A stretch of DNA of 64,000 bases from Streptomonospora nanhaiensis (lineage in GTDB: Bacteria > Actinomycetota > Actinomycetes > Streptosporangiales > Streptosporangiaceae), in assembly GCF_013410565.1 (NCBI RefSeq), contig NZ_JACCFO010000001.1:3782001-3846000 (forward strand). The letters run 5' to 3'. The first letter of the stretch is position 1; each line of letters begins with the position of its first letter. The notes under the pieces were generated by a model. The model was not told the origin of the DNA. It was given only the letters and a program-made list of their open reading frames with translations, and ran no database searches. Below are positions 1-8,857 of the stretch, one piece after another. The position numbers and the translations under genes are program-made.

Positions 1-41
1 GTGGCAAGGGCGGCACCGGCGACTCCCCGGCCGGTGGCTGA
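1..41 (+). CDS. C-terminal tail of an upstream gene (partial)
   Basis: Frame 3 reads Gly-Lys-Gly-Gly-Thr-Gly-Asp-Ser-Pro-Ala-Gly-Gly and then TGA at 39-41, which looks like the low-complexity end of a protein starting before the window. In related actinomycetes a DUF6049 secreted/membrane protein precedes murJ, so this could be its tail. Twelve residues are too few to identify it. Confidence 0.25.
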   Translation, partial: GKGGTGDSPAGG

Positions 42-108
42 GCAAGGCGGACATCCCCCGCTGCGCGGCGCTTCGCCCTGCCCACGCAATCCCGAAAGGA
101 GCCGGCCT

Positions 109-1842
109 GTGGCCACCGAGACCACGAACGGCAGCGACGACCCCCCCGTTCCCGGCCCCAGCGGCCCCGACGACCCCACCGCGCCCACGGGCGGCGCGAG
201 CGGCGAGCAGGGCTCGGGCGGCTCCGGCGGCATGATGCGCTCCAGCGCCATCATGGCCGTGGGCACGCTGGTCTCCCGCGTCACCGGTTTCGTGAAGGCG
301 ATCGTGATCGCCGCCGCGCTGGGCACCCAACTGCTCGGCGACGCCTACCAGACCGCGCAGACCATCCCCTTCATCATCAACGACCTGCTGATCGGCGGCC
401 TGATGGCCAGCGTCGTGATCCCGCTGCTGGTCAAGCGGCGGATGCGCGACGACGACGGCGGCGTCAAGACCGAGAACCGGCTGTTCACCGGCGCGGTCGT
501 GCTGCTGCTGGTGGTCACCGCCGCCGCCGTCCTGGCGGCCGAGCCCATCACCGCGCTGTACCTGGGCGACTCCGACCCCCGCCAGGCCGAGGTCACCGTC
601 TACCTGGCCCGCTTCCTGCTCGCCCAGATCTTCTTCGTGGGGCTGAGCGGCCTGATCAGCGGCATGCTCAACACCCGCAACCGGTTCGGCTCCCCGGTGT
701 GGGCGCCGGTGCTGAACAACATCGTGGTGATCGCGGTCGGCGGGCTGTTCCTGTGGGTGGCCGGAGCCGGCCGCACGGTCGAGACCGTCACCCAGGGCGA
801 ACTGGTGCTCCTGGGCGCGGGCACCACCGCCGGCATGGCGGCCCAGCTCGTGGTGCTGCTCGGGTCGCTGTGGCGCGCCGGGTTCCGCTGGCGGCCCCGG
901 CTGGACCTGCGCGGCTCGGGCCTGGGCGAGGCGCTGCGCAGCGCCGGGTGGATGTTCCTCTACACCCTGATGACCCAGCTCGGGCTGCTCATCACCGCCA
1001 ACCTCGTGAACCGCGCCGGCGCCGAGAGCGTGCGCCAGGGCCACGACGTCGGCGCCGGCCTGACCGCCTACAACTTCGCCTACACGCTGTTCCAGCTGCC
1101 CTACGCCATCATCGCGGTCTCGCTCATCACCGTGCTGCTGCCGCAGATGAGCGCGCACGCCACCGAGCGGCGCTGGGACGAGGTGCGCGCCGGGTTCTCC
1201 CGCACGCTGCGGATCTCGGCGCTGGTGCTGGTGCCGCTGGGCCTGGCGCTGGCGCTGTACGCCGTGCCCGTTGCCACGCTGGTGTTCGCGCGCGGCAACA
1301 CCTCCGCCGCCGACGCCGCCAACATCGGCCTGGTGCTGGCCGTGATGGCGCTGGGCCTGGTGCCCTTCACCGTCTTCCAGCTCATGCTGCGGGTGTTCTA
1401 CGCCATGGGCGACACCCGCACGCCCGCGCTGATCAGCATCGCCAACGTCAGCGTGCACGGCGCGCTGGCGCTGACCGCCTACGCGGTGCTGCCGCCCGAC
1501 CGCGTGGTGGCGGGCGTGGCCGCAGGCTTCATGCTCTCGTTCCTCTCGGGCCTGGTCATCGCCGGTACCATCCTCAGCCGCCGCCTGGGCGGGCTTGACG
1601 GGCGGCACATCGGTGGAACATTGTTGCGGCTGCACGCGGCGGCCGTTCCCAGCGTCGCCGCGGGCTTCGGCGTCCTGTGGTTCTTCACCACGCAGGTGGG
1701 GCCCGGGATCTGGACCAACCTCGGCGCCCCCGTGGTCGGCTGCCTGATCGGCGGAGTGCTGTTCCTGCTGTGCGCCTGGGCGCTGCGGGTGCGGGAACTG
1801 TCGGCGGCGCTGGACCTCGTGCGCTCCCGTCTGCGACGGTAG
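109..1842 (+). CDS. murJ: Lipid II flippase MurJ (MviN family), first tandem copy
   Basis: Integral membrane protein of the MurJ/MviN (MOP exporter) family, which flips lipid II across the cytoplasmic membrane for peptidoglycan synthesis. I chose the GTG at 109 because AAAGGAG lies seven bases upstream; the frame is open to base 1, but that part overlaps the tail of a preceding gene. The 577-aa product has a hydrophilic Gly/Pro/Asp-rich N-terminus of about 40 residues, then roughly 14 hydrophobic helices. Family landmarks include the N-terminal SRVTGF and ALGTQLLGDAYQ segments and NTRNRFG. In mycobacteria the homologue is fused to a pseudokinase; here the pseudokinase is the separate gene at 4069. 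A second MurJ homologue follows 114 bases later. Confidence 0.93.
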   Translation: MATETTNGSDDPPVPGPSGPDDPTAPTGGASGEQGSGGSGGMMRSSAIMAVGTLVSRVTGFVKAIVIAAALGTQLLGDAYQTAQTIPFIINDLLIGGLMASVVIPLLVKRRMRDDDGGVKTENRLFTGAVVLLLVVTAAAVLAAEPITALYLGDSDPRQAEVTVYLARFLLAQIFFVGLSGLISGMLNTRNRFGSPVWAPVLNNIVVIAVGGLFLWVAGAGRTVETVTQGELVLLGAGTTAGMAAQLVVLLGSLWRAGFRWRPRLDLRGSGLGEALRSAGWMFLYTLMTQLGLLITANLVNRAGAESVRQGHDVGAGLTAYNFAYTLFQLPYAIIAVSLITVLLPQMSAHATERRWDEVRAGFSRTLRISALVLVPLGLALALYAVPVATLVFARGNTSAADAANIGLVLAVMALGLVPFTVFQLMLRVFYAMGDTRTPALISIANVSVHGALALTAYAVLPPDRVVAGVAAGFMLSFLSGLVIAGTILSRRLGGLDGRHIGGTLLRLHAAAVPSVAAGFGVLWFFTTQVGPGIWTNLGAPVVGCLIGGVLFLLCAWALRVRELSAALDLVRSRLRR

Positions 1843-1956
1843 GCGCCGGCGGTGCGGCCGCCGGGCCGCCGACCGCACCCCACCGCTGGCCGTCGTCGTC
1901 ACCCCCGTCCCCGGGACGAAGCCGGCCCCGCCGCCCACAGGAAGCACCACAGGAAG

Positions 1957-3807
1957 ATGGCTTCACCGGTGTCGAACGACCAGACCGGTCCGCCCGCGCC
2001 ACGGCCGCGCCGGCGACTGCCGATGCCCGAGGAGGTCCTCGACGCCGTCGAGCGCACCGAACCGGGAACCGATCCCGAGCCCGGGCTGGTCGTCGTCCAC
2101 GACCCGGCCGACTACGGCGACCTGGGCACCGCCGACCGCCCGGGCGAGGAGGGCAACGAGATCGGCGGCGCGGCGCACGCCGCCCCCGACAACCTGCTGC
2201 GCTCCAGTGCGCTGATGGCCGCGGGCACGGTGGTCTCGCGCGCGACCGGGTTCGTCCGCACCATCGTGCTGGCGGCGGCGCTGGGCACCCAACTCCTCGG
2301 CGACGCCTACCAGACGGCGAACATGGTGCCCTTCGCCGTCTACGACCTGCTGATCGGCGGCCTGCTGGCCAGCGTGTTCGTGCCGTTCCTGGTCAAGCGC
2401 AAGAAGCAGGACGCCGACGGCGGCACCGCCACCGAGCAGCGGCTCTTCACGGTGATGCTGCTGGTTCTGGCCGTGATCACGGTGGTGGGGATCGCGGCGG
2501 CCGAGCTGCTCATCCGCCTCTACGCCGGCGAGTTCACCAGCGGCCAGCACGACGCCGCCACGCTGCTGGCGCGGTTCCTGCTGGGCCAGATCTTCTTCAT
2601 CGGCGCCAGCGGGATCGCCAGCGCCATGCTCAACAGCCGCAACCGGTTCGGCGCGCCGATGTGGGCGCCGGTGCTGAACAACCTGGTGATCATCGCCGTG
2701 GGCGCGATGTTCCTCGTGGTGGCCGGCCCCGGCAGCACGCCGGAGTCCATCACCGACGGCCAGCTGACGCTGCTGGGCCTGGGCACCACCCTGGGCCAGG
2801 TGGTGCAGGCGCTGGTGCTGGTGTGGGCGCTGTTCGCCGCCGGGTTCCGCTGGCGGCCCCGGCTGGACCTGCGCGGGTCGGGCCTGGGCGAGGCCGTGCG
2901 CACCGCGGCCTGGATGATGCTCTACATCGGCGTGGCCCAGGCGGGCCTGCTGGTGACCACCAACGTCGCCACCCGGGCGGGGGTGCGGGCGGCGGAGTCG
3001 GGTGACGCCGCCGCCGGCGCCGGGATCACCGCCTACCAGTACGCGTCGATGCTGTTCCAGCTGCCCTACGCCATCATCGCGGTCTCGGTGATCACCGCGC
3101 TGCTGCCGCGGATGAGCGCGCACGTGGCCGACGGCCGCAAGGACCTGGTGCGGGCGGACTTCTCGCGCGGGTTCCGGCTGTCGTCGGTGCTGATCGTGCC
3201 GATCTCGGTGGCGATGGTGGTGTTCGCCATCCCCTTCTGCGTGCTGATCTACGCCAACGGCAGCACCACGGTCGCCGACGCCCAGGGCATCGGGCGGATC
3301 CTCATGGTCTTTTCGGTGATGCTCATCCCGTTCACGCTGTTCCAGCTGCTGATGCGGGTCTACTACGCGCTCGGCGACACCAAGACGCCGTCGCTGATCG
3401 CGCTCCCGGCCGAGGCGGCGCACGCCGCCCTGGCGGTCACCCTGCTGTTCACGGCGCCGCCCCGGCTGGTGGTGGTGCTGCTCCCGGTGGCCTACGGCCT
3501 GTACTACGTGGTGGGCTCGGTGCTGGCCTGGCGCGGCCTGCGCGCCCGCATGAACGGGCTGGACGGGCGGCGGATCCTGCGGACGCTGCTGCTGCTGCAC
3601 GCGGCGACCGTGCCCAGCGCGGTGTTCGGGGTGGCGATGATCCTCATGTTCGGGCTCCTGCCCGGCACGGTGCTGCCGTCGCTGCTGGCCATGGCGGCGG
3701 GCGGGGTGGTCGGCGGCCTGCTGTTCGTCCTCGTCGCCCAGCGCCTTGGTGTGACCGAAGTCACAACCTTCTTGGACATGGTGCGCGACCGTCTGCTGCG
3801 CCGCTGA
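1957..3807 (+). CDS. murJ: Lipid II flippase MurJ (MviN family), second tandem copy
   Basis: A second MurJ/MviN homologue of 616 aa. Its core aligns closely with the preceding gene: SRATGFVRTIVLAAALGTQL against SRVTGFVKAIVIAAALGTQL, and NSRNRFGAPMWAPVLNN against NTRNRFGSPVWAPVLNN, so this is a local duplication that has diverged. The N-terminal cytoplasmic tail of about 75 residues is acidic and unrelated to that of copy 1. About 14 membrane helices follow. The start is ATG 1957, with ACAGGAAG about ten bases upstream; a GTG at 1969 is an alternative and the frame is open further upstream to 1852. Which copy is the essential flippase cannot be told from sequence; the partner could serve another polyprenyl-linked substrate or another growth stage. 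Confidence 0.9.
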   Translation: MASPVSNDQTGPPAPRPRRRLPMPEEVLDAVERTEPGTDPEPGLVVVHDPADYGDLGTADRPGEEGNEIGGAAHAAPDNLLRSSALMAAGTVVSRATGFVRTIVLAAALGTQLLGDAYQTANMVPFAVYDLLIGGLLASVFVPFLVKRKKQDADGGTATEQRLFTVMLLVLAVITVVGIAAAELLIRLYAGEFTSGQHDAATLLARFLLGQIFFIGASGIASAMLNSRNRFGAPMWAPVLNNLVIIAVGAMFLVVAGPGSTPESITDGQLTLLGLGTTLGQVVQALVLVWALFAAGFRWRPRLDLRGSGLGEAVRTAAWMMLYIGVAQAGLLVTTNVATRAGVRAAESGDAAAGAGITAYQYASMLFQLPYAIIAVSVITALLPRMSAHVADGRKDLVRADFSRGFRLSSVLIVPISVAMVVFAIPFCVLIYANGSTTVADAQGIGRILMVFSVMLIPFTLFQLLMRVYYALGDTKTPSLIALPAEAAHAALAVTLLFTAPPRLVVVLLPVAYGLYYVVGSVLAWRGLRARMNGLDGRRILRTLLLLHAATVPSAVFGVAMILMFGLLPGTVLPSLLAMAAGGVVGGLLFVLVAQRLGVTEVTTFLDMVRDRLLRR

Positions 3808-4068
3808 TCACCAGGCGGACATGACCATGTGTAATCGACATAAGGACCCAAATGCTCGCCCACCAGCCCACAACTGTCCACCGAAGGCCCCACTCAGGCG
3901 TCCTAGCATGGAACGGCAGTTCTTCGCCGTTGTCCACGTGTTTTCTGAGCTGCCCGAAGGGAGGTTGGGGACAGACAACGACACGGCCGGACACCCCCGA
4001 GCTCTCCCCTTTCCGGCACCCCCCGGTGCAGGCGTCCTCGGTCGGCCGTCACGTCCGTCACTCCCGGC

Positions 4069-5604
4069 ATGAGCACCTTCATGATTGAGCCTGGCGCCCG
4101 ACTCGCAGGCCGGTACCGACTCGACTCCCAGGTGAGCCAGACCGACGGCGCCGTCCTGTGGAAGGCCACCGACGAAACCCTCGCCCGGCTCGTCGCCGTC
4201 TGGACCTTCGCCGAGGACTTCCCCCGCACCAGTGAGGTCGTGCGCGCCGCCCGCGCCACGAGCCGCATCGCCGACTCCCGCGTCACCCAGGTGTTCGACG
4301 CCGACGACCGCGGCTCGGCCCCCTACGTGGTCGAGGAGTGGGTGGCCGGGCAGTCCCTGACCGACCTGCTGGCCCAGGGCCCCCTCGCCCCCGAACGCGC
4401 GGCCGGCCTGGTCGCCGAGGCCGCCGAGACCCTGGCCACCGCGCACGCCGCCGGACTCCACCACCTCAACCTCACCCCGGGCAAGCTCATCTGGACCGTG
4501 GGCGGCGCCGTGAAGGTGACCGGGATCGGCGTCGACGCCGCCCTGCGCGGCATCGGCTCGCAGAACCCCGTCACCGCCGACGCCCAGGGCCTGGGCCGCC
4601 TGCTCTACGCCGCGCTCACCGCGCACTGGCCCGGCCACGCGCACAACGGCCTGCCCGCGGCACCGCTGGCGGGCGGAGTCCCCTCCCAGCCGGGCCAGAT
4701 CCGCAGGGGGATCCCCAAGGACCTCAACGACCTCGCCTGCCGCGCCGCCTTCCAGGCACCGCTGGGCGGGGGGCCGCTCACCAGCGCCCGCGCGATCGCC
4801 GACGCCCTGGCGGGGGTGCCGCGCATGGTCCCGCTGCCGGCGGCGCCGCACAGCGCCCCCGAGCCCGCGCGCGGCACCTCGCGGCTCTCCGGGGAGTTCG
4901 CGGCGGCCGCGGCCCCCATCGCGCCCCCGCGCCAGCGGCCCGCGCCCTCCCGGCGCGAGCGGCGCTCCTCCTCCGGCGGCGGCACCACCGGCGCCATCAC
5001 CCGCGCCCTGGTCGGCGGCCTGGCCCTGGCGGTGTTCGTCGGGGTCGTGGTGGTCGCCTGGAACATCGGCTCGACCATGAGCGGCGGCGACGAACCCGAC
5101 ACCGGCGGCGCGCAGAACTCCACCAACAACGAGCAGCAGGCCGAACTCACCGCGATCCAGCCGGCCTCGGCCGACGGCTACGACCCGCCCCCCAACGGCG
5201 ACGGCAACGAGCACGGCGACAACGCCGCGCTGGCCATCGACGGCGACCCCTCCACGGGGTGGAGCACCGAGGGCTACGAGTCGGCCGACTTCGGCCGGCT
5301 CAAGCCGGGCGTGGGGCTGCTGCTGGACCTGGGGCAGACCACCGAGGTGCACGAACTGACGCTCAACCTCGGCCCGGGCCCCGCCAACCTGGAGGTGCTC
5401 GTCGGCGACAGCACCGACCCCGCCGAACTCGGGCAGGGGTCGTCGCCGGCCGCGACCCAGGAGAACGTGAGCGGAGAGGTCGACATCGAACTCTCCGATC
5501 CGGCCGAAGGACGATATGTGGTCGTATGGTTCACTAGTTTGCCCCAGGATGGCGCTGACTACCGGGGGACCATCAACGAGGTCGAGCTGCGCGGGAAAAC
5601 GTGA
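4069..5604 (+). CDS. Membrane pseudokinase with discoidin-like extracellular domain
   Basis: 511-aa protein. Residues about 10-260 have a Ser/Thr protein kinase fold (GRYRL at the N-lobe, VVEEWVAGQSLTDLL hinge), but the catalytic residues are gone. The ATP-binding Lys position reads VAVWTF, the HRD-K-N loop reads HHLNLTPGKL and the DFG position reads VTGIG, so it is a pseudokinase. A Pro/Arg-rich linker and one membrane helix (about 305-335, ALAVFVGVVVVAW) lead to an extracellular domain of about 150 residues resembling an F5/8-type discoidin fold (IDGDPSTGWSTEGY...LLLDLG). It is the stand-alone equivalent of the C-terminal half of mycobacterial MviN, whose phosphorylated pseudokinase recruits FhaA to control peptidoglycan synthesis. 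The stop overlaps the sigM start (GTGA). Confidence 0.82.
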   Translation: MSTFMIEPGARLAGRYRLDSQVSQTDGAVLWKATDETLARLVAVWTFAEDFPRTSEVVRAARATSRIADSRVTQVFDADDRGSAPYVVEEWVAGQSLTDLLAQGPLAPERAAGLVAEAAETLATAHAAGLHHLNLTPGKLIWTVGGAVKVTGIGVDAALRGIGSQNPVTADAQGLGRLLYAALTAHWPGHAHNGLPAAPLAGGVPSQPGQIRRGIPKDLNDLACRAAFQAPLGGGPLTSARAIADALAGVPRMVPLPAAPHSAPEPARGTSRLSGEFAAAAAPIAPPRQRPAPSRRERRSSSGGGTTGAITRALVGGLALAVFVGVVVVAWNIGSTMSGGDEPDTGGAQNSTNNEQQAELTAIQPASADGYDPPPNGDGNEHGDNAALAIDGDPSTGWSTEGYESADFGRLKPGVGLLLDLGQTTEVHELTLNLGPGPANLEVLVGDSTDPAELGQGSSPAATQENVSGEVDIELSDPAEGRYVVVWFTSLPQDGADYRGTINEVELRGKT

Positions 5605-6233
5605 CGACGGTGATTGACGCGGTTCAGGAGTTGCCGGACAAGGAGTTGCTGTCCAGGCACGCTCAAGGTGACGACCAGGCGTTCGGCGAACTGGTCCGGC
5701 GGCACCGCGAGCGCATGTGGGCTGTCGCGATCCGCGTCCTCGGCGACTCCGAGGAGGCGGCCGACGCCCTCCAGGACGCGTTTCTCTCCGCGTTCCGCGG
5801 CGCCCACCGCTTCCGCGGCGAGGCACAGGTGAGCACCTGGCTGCACCGCATCGTCATCAACGCCTGCCACGACCGCATGCGCCGCAAGATGGTGCGCCCG
5901 GCCGTGCCCACCGACGACGCCACGCTCGACGTGCTCTCCAACGAGCGCACCCGCCACACCACCCCCGACCCCACCGGCCACTCCGACTCCGCCATGGACG
6001 TCCACGCCGCCCTGGGCAAGCTGCCCGAGGAGCAGCGCATGGCCCTGGTCCTGGTCGACATGCTGGGCTACCGCGTCGACGAGGCGTCGGAGATCCTGGA
6101 GATCGCGCCGGGGACCGTGAAGAGCCGCTGCGCCCGGGGACGGGCGCGACTTCTGCCATATCTCGCGCATCTGCGGAACCCTGGAAGCCCCCGAGACGTC
6201 ACATCCCCGAGAGGAGGTGACAGGAGATCGTGA
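5601..6233 (+). CDS. sigM: ECF RNA polymerase sigma factor SigM
   Basis: 210-aa extracytoplasmic-function sigma factor. Region 2 spans about residues 25-95 (FGELVRRHRERMW, DALQDAFLSAFRG, WLHRIVINACHD) and region 4 about 135-190 (LPEEQRMALVLVDMLGY, APGTVKSRCARGRARL). The position next to trxB-trxA matches the sigM locus of Streptomyces and Mycobacterium. The GTG start at 5601 overlaps the previous stop by four bases, and the stop overlaps the next gene by four, so pseudokinase, sigma factor and anti-sigma factor are probably translated as one coupled operon. Activity is presumably held in check by the product of 6230-7114. Confidence 0.9.
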   Translation: MTTVIDAVQELPDKELLSRHAQGDDQAFGELVRRHRERMWAVAIRVLGDSEEAADALQDAFLSAFRGAHRFRGEAQVSTWLHRIVINACHDRMRRKMVRPAVPTDDATLDVLSNERTRHTTPDPTGHSDSAMDVHAALGKLPEEQRMALVLVDMLGYRVDEASEILEIAPGTVKSRCARGRARLLPYLAHLRNPGSPRDVTSPRGGDRRS

Positions 6234-7114
6234 CGTCTCATGTGGACGCGGAGACTCTCGCCTTGTCGGCCGAAGGACTGCTGGAAGAGGACGAGGAGAA
6301 CGCAGTCCGCCGGCACGTGCTGGACTGCGCCACCTGCGCCGAGCAGCAGGCCGGGCTGGCCGAAGTATCGCGGGTTCTGGCGGAGGTGCCCGCACCTCCC
6401 CTGCCCGAGGCGCTGGCCGCCCGCCTCGACGACGCGCTGCGCGCCGAAGGCGAGGCCCGCCGCGCCGGCGGCACCGGCACGGCGCCCGCGACCGACTCCT
6501 CCGCCGCAGTGCCCGGCGCGTCCAACGTCGTGCCGATGCGCCGCCGCGGGTTCGGCGCGAACCGCTGGGTCAACTACCTCGCGGTGGCCGCGGCCGCCGT
6601 GGTCGTGGTCGGCGGCGGCACCGCCGTGCTCAACGGCATGACCATGGACTCCGGCGCCGGGGCCCCTCCGGCGGCCTCCGCGCCCAGCGGCGAGGTCGGC
6701 GGCGACACCGCGCTCAGCTACCAACCGCTGCTGGTCTCCACCGGCACAGTGTACACCGAGGCCGAACTCGCCACCCAGGCGCAGTCGGTACTCACCGAGA
6801 ACGACCCCACCTCCCCCGACGGCGCTGAGGGCGACGCTGAGGGCCCGGCCGACGCCAACCGGCCCGACCCCTCGGCCGTCCCCTCCGAGGTCTCCTCGTG
6901 CGCGCACAGGCTCGGCCCCGAGGCCGGCGGGCACCCGCTGCTCATCGACTTCGCCGAGTTCGACTCCGGGAGCGGCCCCGAGGCCGCGTGGGCGATGTAC
7001 TTCGGCACCAAGCCCGGCGGCGGCACCCAGAAGTCCTACGAGGTGGTCGTGGTCCCCGAGGGCTGCTCGGGCGACGACCCCGTGCTGGCCCGCTCCGAGG
7101 CGCCCGCGCCCTAG
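6230..7114 (+). CDS. Membrane anti-sigma factor for SigM (zinc-finger type)
   Basis: 294-aa protein. Its N-terminus carries the zinc-binding anti-sigma motif HVLDCATC (His29, Cys33, Cys36), which in the ZAS family holds the sigma factor. One membrane helix follows at about 120-140 (VNYLAVAAAAVVVVGGG), then an extracytoplasmic domain of about 150 residues with two cysteines (SSCAHRL and PEGCSGD) that could form a disulfide. The GTG start at 6230 has AGGAG four bases upstream and overlaps the sigM stop. Direct overlap with sigM makes it the likely SigM regulator, comparable to mycobacterial RsmA. Being a canonical ZAS protein, it may release SigM on oxidation; that is inference. Confidence 0.85.
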   Translation: MTSHVDAETLALSAEGLLEEDEENAVRRHVLDCATCAEQQAGLAEVSRVLAEVPAPPLPEALAARLDDALRAEGEARRAGGTGTAPATDSSAAVPGASNVVPMRRRGFGANRWVNYLAVAAAAVVVVGGGTAVLNGMTMDSGAGAPPAASAPSGEVGGDTALSYQPLLVSTGTVYTEAELATQAQSVLTENDPTSPDGAEGDAEGPADANRPDPSAVPSEVSSCAHRLGPEAGGHPLLIDFAEFDSGSGPEAAWAMYFGTKPGGGTQKSYEVVVVPEGCSGDDPVLARSEAPAP

Positions 7115-7156
7115 CGCGCCCGCCCGGGTCCGGGACCGGCCCGGAACGCCGCTCCA

Positions 7157-7190
7157 CCGGCCCCGCCGCACCCCGCGGCGGGGCCGGTTT
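7157..7190 (+). terminator. Rho-independent terminator after the sigM operon
   Basis: A perfect 13-bp GC-rich stem (7157-7169 with 7175-7187) and a 5-base loop, followed by TTT. It lies 43 bases after the anti-sigma stop and ahead of the trxB promoter, so it probably insulates the two operons. Confidence 0.7.
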
Positions 7191-7275
7191 CCGTACCGGC
7201 CCGCGGCCCGCCTCCAGGCGGCCGGGAAGTCGGCCTGTCGGCGAATCGCCAGGTCGACACGTCCTGACCGGCGCC

Positions 7276-7302
7276 GGGAATCACCCGGCCCTACCATCTG
7301 TT
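7276..7302 (+). promoter_or_regulatory. SigR-type promoter of trxB
   Basis: GGGAAT at 7276-7281, exactly 18 bases, then GTT at 7300-7302. This is the SigR (thiol-oxidative stress) promoter consensus of Streptomyces, where trxBA is a classic SigR target. It lies 68 bases upstream of the trxB start, so trxB and trxA here are probably induced by disulfide stress. Confidence 0.75.
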
Positions 7303-7370
7303 GGTAGAGACGACTTCCACGCGGGCCGCCGGAAACCCGGCCCGCAGAGCCGACCGGAGGGCCGACCACC

Positions 7371-8303
7371 GTGAGCGACGTCCGCAACGTAATCATCATC
7401 GGATCGGGACCCGCGGGCTACACCGCGGCGGTCTACGCCGCGCGGGCCGAACTCCGCCCCCTGGTGTTCGAGGGCTCGGTCACCGCCGGCGGCGCCCTCA
7501 TGAACACCACCGACGTCGAGAACTTCCCCGGGTTCCCCGACGGCATCATGGGCCCCGACCTCATGGACAACCTGCGCAAGCAGGCCGAGCGGTTCGGCGC
7601 CGAACTCGTGCCCGACGACGTCACCGAGGTCGACCTCACCGCCGACCCCAAGATCGTCAAGGTCGGCGACCAGGTCCACCGCGCCCGCACGGTGATCGTG
7701 GCCACGGGCTCGGGCTACCGCAAGCTCGGCGTACCCGGCGAGGAGGAGTTCTCCGGCCGCGGCACCTCCTGGTGCGCCACCTGCGACGGCTTCTTCTTCC
7801 GCGACCAGGACATCGCGGTGGTCGGCGGCGGCGACACCGCCATGGAGGAGGCCACCTTCCTCACCCGCTTCGCCCGCTCCGTCACGGTCATCCACCGCCG
7901 GGGCGAGCTCCGCGCCAGCAAGATCATGCAGGAGCGCGCGTTCGGCAACGACAAGATCCGCTTCGAGTGGAACACCGAGGTCGTCGAGGTTCTGGGCGAC
8001 GCCAAGGTGTCGGGGGTGCGGCTGCGCAACACCGTCACCGGCGAGGAGTCCAAGCTCGACGTCACCGGCCTGTTCGTGGCGATCGGCCACGACCCCCGCG
8101 TGGAGCTGTTCGCCGGCCAGCTCGACCTCGACTCCGAGGGCTACCTCGCGGTCGACCACCCGAGCACCCGCACCAACATCCCCGGCGTCTTCGCCGCCGG
8201 CGACGTGGTCGACCACCAGTACCGCCAGGCGGTCACCGCCGCCGGCACCGGCTGCGCCGCCGCGCTCGACGCCGAACGCTACCTGGCCGAGCACGGCGCC
8301 TAG
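7371..8303 (+). CDS. trxB: Thioredoxin-disulfide reductase
   Basis: 310-aa low-molecular-weight flavoprotein that reduces thioredoxin with NADPH. The N-terminal FAD-binding motif is [13 protein letters not shown] (residues 8-20), the redox pair is CATC (Cys135 and Cys138 in SWCATCDG) and the NADPH-binding motif is [12 protein letters not shown] second FAD contact, [10 protein letters not shown], lies near the C-terminus. Length and order are standard for bacterial TrxB. The GTG start at 7371 has GGAGG ten bases upstream. It is followed after 101 bases by trxA and preceded by a SigR-type promoter, so both proteins form the cytoplasmic thiol-reducing couple. Confidence 0.96.
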   Translation: MSDVRNVIIIGSGPAGYTAAVYAARAELRPLVFEGSVTAGGALMNTTDVENFPGFPDGIMGPDLMDNLRKQAERFGAELVPDDVTEVDLTADPKIVKVGDQVHRARTVIVATGSGYRKLGVPGEEEFSGRGTSWCATCDGFFFRDQDIAVVGGGDTAMEEATFLTRFARSVTVIHRRGELRASKIMQERAFGNDKIRFEWNTEVVEVLGDAKVSGVRLRNTVTGEESKLDVTGLFVAIGHDPRVELFAGQLDLDSEGYLAVDHPSTRTNIPGVFAAGDVVDHQYRQAVTAAGTGCAAALDAERYLAEHGA

Positions 8304-8404
8304 GCGCCCGTCCCTCCGCCGGCCCTCCGGCCGCCGCGCGGCACGGGCCGCCCGGCACCCCCCTGTCCCTTCTCCGCTCACGCGATCCGACGAGGAGTTT
8401 CACC

Positions 8405-8731
8405 GTGTCCAACCTTAAGCAGGTCACCGACGCCAGCTTCGAGGCCGACGTCCTCAAGAGCGACAAGCCGGTCCTGGTCGACTTCTGGGCCGAGTGGTGC
8501 GGTCCCTGCCGCCAGGTGGCTCCCATCCTTGAGGAGATCGCCGACGAGTACGGCGACAAGCTCGAGATCGTCAAGCTCAACACCGACGAGAACCCCAACA
8601 CCCCCCGCGACGCCGGTGTCATGGCGATCCCGACCATGAACGTCTACCGCAACGGCGAGGTCGTCAAGCAGATCACCGGCGCCAAGCCCAAGCGCAAGCT
8701 GCTCCAGGACCTGGAGGAGTTCATCCGCTAG
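8405..8731 (+). CDS. trxA: Thioredoxin
   Basis: 108-aa thioredoxin with the active site WCGPC (in FWAEWCGPCRQVAP, about residues 28-36) and the cis-proline segment MAIPTMNVY. It reduces protein disulfides and is itself reduced by the neighbouring TrxB. The start is GTG 8405, with GAGGAG eight bases upstream; the reading frame is open further upstream through trxB in another frame, but that portion is not coding. It is probably cotranscribed with trxB and ends shortly before a parS site and a strong terminator. Confidence 0.96.
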   Translation: MSNLKQVTDASFEADVLKSDKPVLVDFWAEWCGPCRQVAPILEEIADEYGDKLEIVKLNTDENPNTPRDAGVMAIPTMNVYRNGEVVKQITGAKPKRKLLQDLEEFIR

Positions 8732-8753
8732 GCGCGGCGCGGCCGGGTTCGCT

Positions 8754-8767
8754 GTTTCACGTGAAAC
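8754..8767. promoter_or_regulatory. parS: parS site 1 (ParB centromere-like site)
   Basis: Perfect palindrome GTTTCACGTGAAAC, identical to the Streptomyces parS consensus bound by ParB. It sits between trxA and the convergent amidase gene, about 9.5 kb left of oriC. Confidence 0.92.
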
Positions 8768-8796
8768 GTGGGGCCCAGCACCCGACGGACCGAACG

Positions 8797-8835
8797 ACGG
8801 CCCCGAGGACGTGTCCTCGGGGCCGTCGGCGTTTT
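8797..8835 (+). terminator. Terminator between trxA and the convergent amidase gene
   Basis: Perfect 14-bp arms (8797-8810 and 8813-8826), GC-rich, followed by CGGCGTTTT. It is placed 65 bases after trxA. The hairpin is symmetric, so it may also end the opposing amidase transcript, although the T-run favours the plus strand. Confidence 0.8.
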
Positions 8836-8857
8836 CTGCGCCTGGCTCAGTCGGCGG

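Noticed and set aside
1677..3005. A 442-codon frame overlapping the two murJ genes
   Set aside because: Arg/Gly/Ala-rich translation typical of a GC-rich shadow frame; both murJ genes explain the DNA.
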